A DNA stretch of 64,000 bases, taken from the NCBI RefSeq assembly GCF_013141775.1, contig NZ_WHOB01000098.1:62001-126000 (forward strand), in the 5' to 3' direction. Made by a program: the position numbers and the translations under genes. The stretch comes from Paenibacillus phytohabitans. Its GTDB lineage: Bacteria > Bacillota > Bacilli > Paenibacillales > Paenibacillaceae. This document shows, one piece after another, positions 47,589 to 55,550 of the stretch. Position 1 is the stretch's first letter. Each line of letters begins with the position of its first letter. The notes under the pieces were generated by a model that saw only the letters and a program-made list of their open reading frames with translations, was not told the origin of the DNA and made no database searches.

Positions 47589-49424
47589 ATGAGTGTAGTA
47601 TCTGCCAAGTTTAAGATTTGCCGGGATTACTGCAGGCTGCTGGGGAAGGTTACTGTGCTCCTATGGGGCAGCTCTTCTGCTACCCTGATCTGCTTATTTA
47701 TATTTAATCTGGTTGCGGGACTGGCTGTTCCTGTCACTACGGTAATCTGGAAGTATTTCCTGGACAGTGTTGTTGTGGCGTTGCAGAGCGGTAACATATC
47801 CACTCCGGTATTATGGATCGTGATCCATATGTTATATACACAATTCAACCATGTGATTTACAATATATGCAAATACTTCGAATCTAACCAAGCGGATTAT
47901 ATGAATAAACACATTACTGAATTAACTTTAGATAAAGTAGCGGAAATGGAAATGGCTGATTTTGATGATGCGGAGATCTTCGACCATATCCAAAAAGTGA
48001 ATAACGAATCATCGCAGCATTCGATGAATATTCTTAGAACCTTGATTACCTTTTTACAGAACGTATCATCTATGGCAGGAGCTGTAGTGATTTTTTTGAA
48101 TTTCGGGCCTATTGTTCTTGTGGTAAGTTTCTTTGCCTGTCTTCCCTCTCTGTTATTAAACATCAAGATGTCTGCCAAATTTTACGCTATTTATACGAAA
48201 CGGTTCGAGCGCTTAAGATTGCTGGGCAATCTTAAATCCATACTTACCACCTATGAGAATATTAAAGAAATTAAAGTGAACCGGCTGAACCCGTACTTTA
48301 AAAAAGTGATTCTATCTGATTTCGACAACTATCTGCAAGAAGATAAAAAAATAAGAAGAAATTTCTCCATTCAGAGCAGTATTACTAATCTGCTGGAGAA
48401 TGTAATCTCCTACAGCTTCCAAATATATATTCTGATCACGGTGATCTCCAGGAAATTAACGATCGGGGATTTATCTTTATTTGTGAATACACTTTCCAAT
48501 TTTCAGAATTCACTGGAAAGCATTCTCCGTTCTGTCTCTTCCCTGTATGAAGATGGGCTGTATATCCAGAATTTGTTCTCTTTATTAGAGAAGAAACGCC
48601 CGGAATCCTCTGATACAGAACAATATCCCTTCCCGGTTAATTTTGAGACCATACAATTCGATCACGTCTACTTCAAGTATCCGGGCAGCGATGAGTTTGT
48701 GCTGAAGGATGTGAACCTGACCCTTGCTGTGCGTAAAAGCTATTCTATTGTAGGTTTAAATGGTTCCGGGAAAACGACGTTGATCAAGTTGATTCTCGGA
48801 TTATATCAGCCTACCAAGGGAGAAATTAGATTGGGGGGTATTCCGTTACAACAGATTTCAAGTGAGAATTACCGTAAGCATATAGGTGCCATCTTTCAAG
48901 ATTTCATCAAATATCCCTTCACTATTGAGAAAAATATTGCTGTTGGTGAAATTGACGACGCAGATAACTTCGCGCGGGTACAGGAAGCCGCGCGGCAGGC
49001 TGGAGCAGACCGGTTCATAGAACAGCTTCCCGAGCAATATAACACAAGACTCAATAAAGAATGGTCCAATGCTACCCAATTGTCGCTCGGGGAATGGCAA
49101 AAAATTGCCATCAGCCGCGCCTTCATGGCAGATTCCAGTATTCTTATCCTGGATGAGCCGACAGCTTCACTGGATGCAAGCGCTGAGTATGAGCTATTCA
49201 CGAAATTCAAAGCCCTGATGGCGGGCAAAACAACAATTCTAATCACACACAGGTTCTCCACCATCCGACTGGTGGATGAAATATTTGTGCTTAAGGATGG
49301 AGGAATTATTGAGAGCGGGGACCATGAGAGCCTGCTGAGGTATGACGGCGAATATGCGCGTCTATATAAATTTCAGGTTGAAATGTACAATGAAGGGTTG
49401 TTTGTCCATGAAGGATCGTATTAA
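47589..49424 (+). CDS. ABC exporter (fused membrane/ATPase)
   Basis: 611 residues. The N-terminal six-helix exporter domain (TM segments from about residue 20 to 310) is followed by an ATPase with Walker A VGLNGSGKTTL, Q-loop FQDFIKYPF, a slightly altered signature LSLGEWQKI, and Walker B ILILDEPTASLD. No N-terminal C39 peptidase, so leader removal must be done by another protein; the M16 peptidase encoded next is the candidate. Expected to export the matured peptide. It overlaps the peptidase gene by 17 bp. Confidence 0.88.
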   Translation: MSVVSAKFKICRDYCRLLGKVTVLLWGSSSATLICLFIFNLVAGLAVPVTTVIWKYFLDSVVVALQSGNISTPVLWIVIHMLYTQFNHVIYNICKYFESNQADYMNKHITELTLDKVAEMEMADFDDAEIFDHIQKVNNESSQHSMNILRTLITFLQNVSSMAGAVVIFLNFGPIVLVVSFFACLPSLLLNIKMSAKFYAIYTKRFERLRLLGNLKSILTTYENIKEIKVNRLNPYFKKVILSDFDNYLQEDKKIRRNFSIQSSITNLLENVISYSFQIYILITVISRKLTIGDLSLFVNTLSNFQNSLESILRSVSSLYEDGLYIQNLFSLLEKKRPESSDTEQYPFPVNFETIQFDHVYFKYPGSDEFVLKDVNLTLAVRKSYSIVGLNGSGKTTLIKLILGLYQPTKGEIRLGGIPLQQISSENYRKHIGAIFQDFIKYPFTIEKNIAVGEIDDADNFARVQEAARQAGADRFIEQLPEQYNTRLNKEWSNATQLSLGEWQKIAISRAFMADSSILILDEPTASLDASAEYELFTKFKALMAGKTTILITHRFSTIRLVDEIFVLKDGGIIESGDHESLLRYDGEYARLYKFQVEMYNEGLFVHEGSY

Positions 49425-50682
49425 CACAGGTACGCTGAGCAATGGGCTGGTTTACGGTGTGCGGGAGACGGATTTGGATGCTGAAGAGGTTCAGTTGAGT
49501 CTGGTGCTGAAGACAGGATCACTGCAGCAGCGGGAAGATGAGAACGGAATAGCTCATATCGTTGAACACATGAATATGAACTTTGATAAATATAGTTATT
49601 ATAAGCAGTATCTGGAGTATACGAGTTATGGATTGACTGATTTTGACCGGACAGTGTATGTATTTAGCTGCCGCAATCATGAAGACAGTATCCGGCAATG
49701 TTTATTCATTCTGCGGCAGATTGCTGAAGGGATCTATATCCGAAGCGAATTTCTGGAAGCGATCAAACAAGATATAGCGGCTGAAATTCATTCCCGGAGC
49801 CAAGCCGGCAAAAGTGAGACCGATCAGGCTATTTTCGAACACGCCTTCTATCAGTCAAGGATACCTGCAGGCGATGCAGAAAGCGTCCGGCATACAAGCC
49901 ACACACAGGTTACCGCGTTTCACAAACGATGGTACAAACCGGACAGAATGGCGGTCTTCGTCGTTGGGGCGGTGAATCACACGGAGATACAGCGAGAGAT
50001 CATAGCCATATTCTCTGAGTTATTCTGTGCGGACAAAACCCATAAGGATTCAAGAGATGCTGGCATGCCGGCAGAATATCCTTCCCCCCAGAGTCAACGG
50101 TTAACCAAACAATTATTTACTGTGGGGGATATGAACCTGCTTGAGATTTACATGAAGCACACGGACCAGGTGGAGGTTACCCTGAAGAGTGATCTGCTGC
50201 GGAATATTCTTGTTGAACAACTGGATACCGTCTGTAGCGAAGCTTTGAGGTCTGTCGGTTGTCCGGTGGATTTTTTCGCAGCAATGTTCATTAATTTCAT
50301 TAATTTACAGCAGTTCTGCAAATTTAGGGTTGTTTACCGGGGAGTACAGTCTCCGCACCAAATTATCGAAGTTATTAACACGGCGATTTGCAGTTTGGTC
50401 AATGATCCCAATATTGGGTGTTTGGTTGAAGAAAACAAGAAAAAGTATGCGGATTATTACAGCTCATGTGAATTTCACAGCAGTTTGGATGTGCACGGGT
50501 TATTGGAGGAATGTGTGGAACACTTCATTCTTGGCTCTCCTTTGCTCTCCTACGAGCTTGATATGCAGGAGATTACGGATACGCTTAACAGTATCGGGTA
50601 TGCAGAGGTCAGGCAGGCCGCAGAATTATTGTTAAATATCCAAGCAACCGCTCTAGTTGGAAGGGAAGAGGATATGCGATGA
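49408..50682 (+). CDS. M16-family zinc peptidase (single domain pair)
   Basis: 424 residues from ATG 49408; a longer frame to 49342 lies inside the exporter gene. Inverted zinc motif HIVEH (His50-x-x-Glu53-His54) and the distal Glu near 126 (DIAAEIHSR) are intact, so it should be active. M16 proteins in RiPP clusters (AlbE/AlbF, PqqF-like) cut the leader or follower from the modified peptide. Cytoplasmic, no signal peptide. Its stop overlaps the next start (ATGA, 50679-50682). Confidence 0.86.
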   Translation: MKDRINTGTLSNGLVYGVRETDLDAEEVQLSLVLKTGSLQQREDENGIAHIVEHMNMNFDKYSYYKQYLEYTSYGLTDFDRTVYVFSCRNHEDSIRQCLFILRQIAEGIYIRSEFLEAIKQDIAAEIHSRSQAGKSETDQAIFEHAFYQSRIPAGDAESVRHTSHTQVTAFHKRWYKPDRMAVFVVGAVNHTEIQREIIAIFSELFCADKTHKDSRDAGMPAEYPSPQSQRLTKQLFTVGDMNLLEIYMKHTDQVEVTLKSDLLRNILVEQLDTVCSEALRSVGCPVDFFAAMFINFINLQQFCKFRVVYRGVQSPHQIIEVINTAICSLVNDPNIGCLVEENKKKYADYYSSCEFHSSLDVHGLLEECVEHFILGSPLLSYELDMQEITDTLNSIGYAEVRQAAELLLNIQATALVGREEDMR

Positions 50683-51665
50683 GAGCTACACGGAAAAGCG
50701 GCTGGGTACTGCAGCTTGTAATGGTTCTATTATTTGGGGCTTATGCGCTGTCAGTTATACAAATTATTCTATTCAAGACGATTCCGGTAACCGCTATGTT
50801 TGACATGGATAATAATCTGAGAAGCATCAATATCATTCCCTTCCACACGATTTCCGGGTTTATCCATAATGGAACAACAGGCGGGATGAGGGCGGCTGCG
50901 AATATACTGGGGAACATCGTTATTTTTATTCCGCTGGGATTATTGGTTTCTTATCAGGGCAGCAGCAAATCGTTTGGTGCTAAAGCAATTATTCTGCTGA
51001 GCGTTCCTCTGGCCTTAGAAATCATTCAATATGTCCTGGCTCTAGGCAGCAGCGATATTGATGATATAATATTGAATTTTGCAGGCGGGCTGATGGGATT
51101 AGCCATCTACAAGGGGATCAGCCTGGTGTTACATTCGCGGCAACGCATATTAGGGGCGATTGTCGTCTTCTATCTGGTCTCAGGTATCTGCGGGATCGTG
51201 GCGGTCGGGCTGGTCCAACCTGAACTACTGCCATTTCTGGATACAGGAGTAGAGTATGTAACCGAGGATAAACCTGAATTGGATGGGATAGATGTATATA
51301 CCAAAGGGGATTTACGCGGCAGTCTGGCAGCGGTGGAGGAGCATTATGTTGAACTATCGACGGAATCTGAAACAGTTATGTCCAGTGACCAGGAGAACAG
51401 TGGATTACCCCAGTACATAACCGAGAATCACAGGATTTCAATCGATGCAGCGACGCGGATATTCTTTGAGTATGTTCGTGTGGAGAAGGATGGTCTGTTG
51501 AAGTTTAAGATTATCAGCAGGTATGAGGAGAAAAAGCCCGGAGAACTCAGCGCTATCATGGAATTATCGGACGGGGAGGCGGGCAGCATGCACGCCGCGA
51601 GAGTCTGGTATGCTGATAGTCAGGAGTCAACCGCCAAGGTGCTGCTGGTCACTCTTAAGGAGTAA
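50679..51665 (+). CDS. VanZ-like membrane protein with extracytoplasmic tail
   Basis: 328 residues. A VanZ-like domain with four to five TM helices (about 12-165; INIIPFHTI, GNIVIFIPLGLL, DIDDIILNFAGG) is followed by a TM segment near 170 and an acidic, Ser-rich extracytoplasmic domain. VanZ gives low-level teicoplanin resistance. As the last gene of the peptide cluster it is a candidate for producer immunity, inferred only from position. Confidence 0.78.
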   Translation: MRATRKSGWVLQLVMVLLFGAYALSVIQIILFKTIPVTAMFDMDNNLRSINIIPFHTISGFIHNGTTGGMRAAANILGNIVIFIPLGLLVSYQGSSKSFGAKAIILLSVPLALEIIQYVLALGSSDIDDIILNFAGGLMGLAIYKGISLVLHSRQRILGAIVVFYLVSGICGIVAVGLVQPELLPFLDTGVEYVTEDKPELDGIDVYTKGDLRGSLAAVEEHYVELSTESETVMSSDQENSGLPQYITENHRISIDAATRIFFEYVRVEKDGLLKFKIISRYEEKKPGELSAIMELSDGEAGSMHAARVWYADSQESTAKVLLVTLKE

Positions 51666-51756
51666 ACAGGCTGATGCTATGGATTAGCGCTCTCTGGAGT
51701 AATCAGATGGCATAGTGCCCAGTTATCCTTCGATAAAAAATAGCACAATAGTCGTC

Positions 51757-52854
51757 TCACATTGGCAACCTTAATTGAAATGTGAATACATCACGGATAT
51801 GTCTAAGTGTTACAGCGCCTCGGTGTAGCTCGGCAATATTTCTGGCAATGGACAAGCCGAGACCAGCTCCCGTTTGGATTCCCTCGCTTTTTCTTGAATA
51901 ATCAACCTTATAAAAACGCTCAAATAGCCGGTCCACTTGTTCTTCTGATAGAGGGGTCCCTTTATTCTCAATTTCGATCATGCTGTAATCAGCATCAGCT
52001 ATTAGCCGTACATGAATGCTGCCCTGGGTGTAGGAGTATTTTAAGGCGTTCATGAGCAAATTATCTATGGCCCTGGCGATCTTTTCACTGTCTATGAAGG
52101 TAACGACCGGGTTAACAGGAATGTCCTTGATAAGATATACTTTGTTTTCTTCAGCTAACGGTTCAAATTCAAACAATAATTGATTCAATAGCTGTGCCAA
52201 ATCAACTCTCTTTAGATTTAACTGGGAGTCAACCGAAGTAAGCCGGGTGTATTCAAATAAATCATCCAGCAGCTTCTTCAGATGAAACGCTTTGTTATAA
52301 GTGTTCTGAACAAAACGATTATATTCTTCTTTATCCTGATAAGATTCTGTACGAAGAAGTTCAATATATCCAATAATACTTGTAAGAGGTGTACGTAAGT
52401 CATGCGAAATCCCCGTAATCATCTCCATCTTGGATTGTTCAACTTCCCGTTCTTTCTCAATTTGCTGTTGCAGACGCTCGGTCATTAGATTGATGTTAAC
52501 AGCTACCCGGCCAAGCTCATCCTGACGGTTAACCGGTACCCGATAGTTCAAGTCACCTTCAGTAATCAGCTGAAGCCCTCTCTCCAAAATCTTTAAGTCT
52601 TCTACAATACGCTTTGTTAACAGCAAAAAAGTAGAAATGAATATGACTGTAAAGAAGGGAGTAATAAAATAAGGAAATATATTTACCAGCCACTCCGCTT
52701 CCATACCATTTCCAACCTTAAAGACGAAATGAATAAGGGTGTTATTCATAGCAACGGCTATAATTAAGCTTAGTATCATTCTGATTAAAATATTGAGCTG
52801 GATCTTTTTTTTCCTCTTTGACTTTTCAATGGGCTTAATCAATTTTATAACCAA
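51757..52854 (-). CDS. Sensor histidine kinase with HAMP domain
   Basis: 365 residues: TM1 (about 20-45), a very short outer loop, TM2 (about 58-80), HAMP (about 80-132), H-box GISHDLRTPLTSI with His151, N box DNLLMNALKYS, G boxes ENKGTPLS and GAGLGLSIA. Similar in size and layout to VanS-like or lantibiotic-sensing kinases. It overlaps the regulator gene by 20 bp. Convergent with the RiPP cluster, which it may or may not control. Confidence 0.9.
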   Translation of the reverse strand: MVIKLIKPIEKSKRKKKIQLNILIRMILSLIIAVAMNNTLIHFVFKVGNGMEAEWLVNIFPYFITPFFTVIFISTFLLLTKRIVEDLKILERGLQLITEGDLNYRVPVNRQDELGRVAVNINLMTERLQQQIEKEREVEQSKMEMITGISHDLRTPLTSIIGYIELLRTESYQDKEEYNRFVQNTYNKAFHLKKLLDDLFEYTRLTSVDSQLNLKRVDLAQLLNQLLFEFEPLAEENKVYLIKDIPVNPVVTFIDSEKIARAIDNLLMNALKYSYTQGSIHVRLIADADYSMIEIENKGTPLSEEQVDRLFERFYKVDYSRKSEGIQTGAGLGLSIARNIAELHRGAVTLRHIRDVFTFQLRLPM

Positions 52855-53515
52855 CTCCCCAAACGGTCTTAATATACAGAGGGTCTCTCGGGTTTTCCTC
52901 TATTTTTTCTCTCAAGTTACGAATATGAACCATTACGGTATTGTCAGAATATCCATAAGGCTCTTTCCATACACTCTCATAAATCTGTTCCGAACTAAAA
53001 ACCTGTCCCGGCCGGGTAGCAAGCAAAGTTACAATGGCAAACTCAATTGGAGTCAAAGAAATATCAAGTCCGTTTAATTTCACGGAATGTTTATTTTTAT
53101 CGATGATCAGGTTTTTAATGATAAGTAACGAATTGAATTCTTCCTTCCCGGTTAAGGACTGACGGCGTAATTGGGCTTTTACACGGGCTAATAGCTCCAG
53201 GGGATTGAACGGTTTGATCATGTAATCATCTGCCCCGGTAGTCAGACCGGTAATTTTATCAATGTCCTCCTGCTTGGCGGATAGCATAATGATTGGGGTA
53301 TTGGATATTTCCCTTATTTTGAGGCAGGCTGTGATACCATCCATTTGAGGCATCATGACATCCAGAATGACCAGTTGGACAGGTGTTGTTTTTATAGCAT
53401 CCAGCGCCTCCTGCCCATCTGCTGCTTCAAGCACCTGGTAACCCTCATTCCGTAAATAAACATGAATCACGTCGCGAATTTCAGAATCATCATCTGCAAC
53501 AAGGATTGTATTCAA
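52835..53515 (-). CDS. OmpR-family response regulator
   Basis: 226 residues: Asp8-Asp9-Asp10 pocket, phospho-acceptor Asp52 (LVILDVMMPQMDG), Lys in IKPFNP, then a winged helix ending IKTVWGVGYKID. Pairs with the overlapping kinase. AAAAGGAGCCGC precedes the ATG. Confidence 0.92.
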   Translation of the reverse strand: MNTILVADDDSEIRDVIHVYLRNEGYQVLEAADGQEALDAIKTTPVQLVILDVMMPQMDGITACLKIREISNTPIIMLSAKQEDIDKITGLTTGADDYMIKPFNPLELLARVKAQLRRQSLTGKEEFNSLLIIKNLIIDKNKHSVKLNGLDISLTPIEFAIVTLLATRPGQVFSSEQIYESVWKEPYGYSDNTVMVHIRNLREKIEENPRDPLYIKTVWGVGYKID

Positions 53516-53544
53516 TAGAAGCGGCTCCTTTTTCGGTTTTTTTA

Positions 53545-54108
53545 TCAGGTTTCCCTTTTACGGCAGACGTAGACGAATGCAGGCGGGAAATTAAGCGGCA
53601 CATATTTTATAGTATCAATATTAAAATATTCGGAAAACTGCTTCTTCATTTGAAGTGAATATTGAAAGGCGATAAATAATCCTCCAGGTTTGAGGGACTT
53701 ATAAATCTGTTCAACCAAAGTATTTCTTAATTCAGGTTCGAAATTAAAAAAGGGCAATCCGCTAAAAATACAATCCAGCTCATCAATATTCGAATTTTTC
53801 ATTGTTTCTACTAAATGAGCAGCATTACGATGGCATGAATAGTTAGGATACTCCGATTTCAAGTTATTCCTCATCGTGGTATCCATCTCAAACAGCAGGA
53901 CTTTAGTTGTGTCCGTTACCTTAGTATTCATTATACGGGTAATCGCACCTGTGCCTGATCCAAGCTCGGCAACTGCCTTAATCTCATGCCAAGGTGCTTG
54001 GTTTACCATGCTGCGTGCCAGATATCGTGAGCTTGGCGTAACACTGCCCACCCGTTTGGGATCTTGAATAAAGCTTCGTAAGAATAAGTAATTTTCGTTT
54101 ACTCCCAT
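53545..54108 (-). CDS. Small class I SAM methyltransferase (phospholipid/KsgA-like)
   Basis: 187 residues from the ATG at 54108, with GGAGGAAAA before it; the frame is open 19 codons further but without a ribosome site. The start FLRSFIQDPKRVGSVTPSSRYLARSM followed by the SAM loop AELGSGTGAITR is typical of the PmtA-like phospholipid N-methyltransferase group related to rRNA dimethylases; SGLPFFNF occupies the motif IV position. Co-directional with the two-component genes and 29 bp upstream of them, so probably one operon. Substrate not determinable. Confidence 0.78.
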   Translation of the reverse strand: MGVNENYLFLRSFIQDPKRVGSVTPSSRYLARSMVNQAPWHEIKAVAELGSGTGAITRIMNTKVTDTTKVLLFEMDTTMRNNLKSEYPNYSCHRNAAHLVETMKNSNIDELDCIFSGLPFFNFEPELRNTLVEQIYKSLKPGGLFIAFQYSLQMKKQFSEYFNIDTIKYVPLNFPPAFVYVCRKRET

Positions 54109-54337
54109 TTGATTTTCCTCCATAAGTTTCTGGGTTTTTAGCCAGCAAGAATCTCCTTCGCTCACTTCGATACAGAAATACTAACTAAAATTTCTGAGGA
54201 ATCAGGTAGGAGAATTCTAAAGAATTTCTGAAGGGAGGGCCGGAATGTTCGGGACACCGGGGGAGGGCTAGACTCTGCATAGCTTAAAATTACATTTGAA
54301 TGTAAAGTCGTGTTAATGATACAATGTGTGCGCAATG

Positions 54338-54351
54338 TAAAACGTTTAAAT
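54338..54351. promoter_or_regulatory. LacI-type operator 1 (autoregulation)
   Basis: TAAAACGTTTAAAT; core AAACGTTT at 54340-54347, just ahead of the regulator's ribosome site. Confidence 0.7.
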
Positions 54352-54362
54352 AGGGTGAAGGT

Positions 54363-55409
54363 ATGAAGAAAATCGGAATTAAAGATATTGCCTTGCGCGC
54401 AAATGTATCCACCGCGATAGTATCATATGTGATGAATGGTACCCGTAATGTGAAGCCTGAGACGAAAGAGCGGGTCTTGAAGGTAATTGAAGAGTTTAAT
54501 TACAGGCCTAACGCGATTGCCCAAAGCCTTAAGAGCAGAAGAACGAATACGATCGGAGTCATTGCGGAAGACATTACAGTTTTTAACACACCGGAAATTA
54601 TTGATGGAATAAATGATTATGCAGAGCAACATGATATGCATATCCTGTTAACCAACCTGCGTCTGCAAAAAAAGGTAGGCTACAATTATGCGGATACCGC
54701 TTCGTACCAGAAGCATGCACAGAATGCGGTATCGGATCTGGTATCCAATCAGGTAGAAGGAATTGTATATATTGGGGTGCATCCCCGTGATTTAACGGGA
54801 TTAATTCATACGAATGACAAACCGATTGTCTATACGTATTGCTACGCGCAGAATGAGTGTTCTATTCAGTATAATGATGAACAGGCCTCCTATGATGCCA
54901 TCCAGTATCTAGTCAGCAAAGGGCATTCCCGGATTGCGGTCATCAGCGGCTTAATGGATTCGATCCCTTCGAGACTGCGGTTTAACGGGTATTACAAAGC
55001 ATTGACGGAATTTCAGCTGTATTTCGACCCGCAGTTTATCAAAGTAGGCGACTGGGGAGGGGAGTCAGGATATCAGTTATTAGGTGAGCTTATGGAATTG
55101 CCCGACCCGCCTACGGCTATTCTTGTGATGAACGATTTGATGGCTGCCGGTGCCCTGAGAGCTGCAGCTGAACGCGGGATCTCCATACCTAGGGAGCTGT
55201 CGGTTGTCGGTTTTGATAACCGGGAATTCAGCGCTTATCTGAATCCCCGAATTACGACGATGGATTTACCGCTGCATGATATGGGGATATTGGCGATGAA
55301 GACTCTATGTAACAGGATTAGCGGAAAAGAGGAGACAATAGAGGAACCTCCGTTATGCAAACTGATTGAGCGGGATTCTGTAGCCGGGCCAAGAACCTCT
55401 ATTAAATAA
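54363..55409 (+). CDS. LacI-family transcriptional regulator
   Basis: 348 residues: N-terminal HTH IGIKDIALRANVSTAIVSYVMNG with hinge helix (PNAIAQSLKSRRT), then a periplasmic-binding-like ligand domain (NTIGVIAEDI to FDNREFSAYLNPRITTMDLP). An AAACGTTT operator lies 23 bp before its ATG, and three more stand in front of the downstream carbohydrate genes, so it probably represses itself and the whole locus until a sugar ligand binds. Confidence 0.92.
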   Translation: MKKIGIKDIALRANVSTAIVSYVMNGTRNVKPETKERVLKVIEEFNYRPNAIAQSLKSRRTNTIGVIAEDITVFNTPEIIDGINDYAEQHDMHILLTNLRLQKKVGYNYADTASYQKHAQNAVSDLVSNQVEGIVYIGVHPRDLTGLIHTNDKPIVYTYCYAQNECSIQYNDEQASYDAIQYLVSKGHSRIAVISGLMDSIPSRLRFNGYYKALTEFQLYFDPQFIKVGDWGGESGYQLLGELMELPDPPTAILVMNDLMAAGALRAAAERGISIPRELSVVGFDNREFSAYLNPRITTMDLPLHDMGILAMKTLCNRISGKEETIEEPPLCKLIERDSVAGPRTSIK

Positions 55410-55420
55410 TAATTGCGGGA

Positions 55421-55453
55421 AGAGACTGTTCACATGAAGTGGACAGTCTCTTT
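55421..55453 (+). terminator. Terminator of the lacI-type gene
   Basis: AGAGACTGTTCA pairs with TGGACAGTCTCT (one G·T), then TT. Confidence 0.75.
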
Positions 55454-55513
55454 ACCTGCAGCAGCGATAAATGGCTTGCTGGCAATTTTACACTGTGGTA
55501 ATATTAACCCGAA

Positions 55514-55528
55514 ATCTAAACGTTTAAA
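55514..55528. promoter_or_regulatory. LacI-type operator 2
   Basis: ATCTAAACGTTTAAA; core AAACGTTT at 55518-55525, 23 bp before the start of the 803-residue gene and downstream of its promoter, a repressing position. Confidence 0.7.
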
Positions 55529-55550
55529 TTAAATCGATAGGAGTGAGAAC

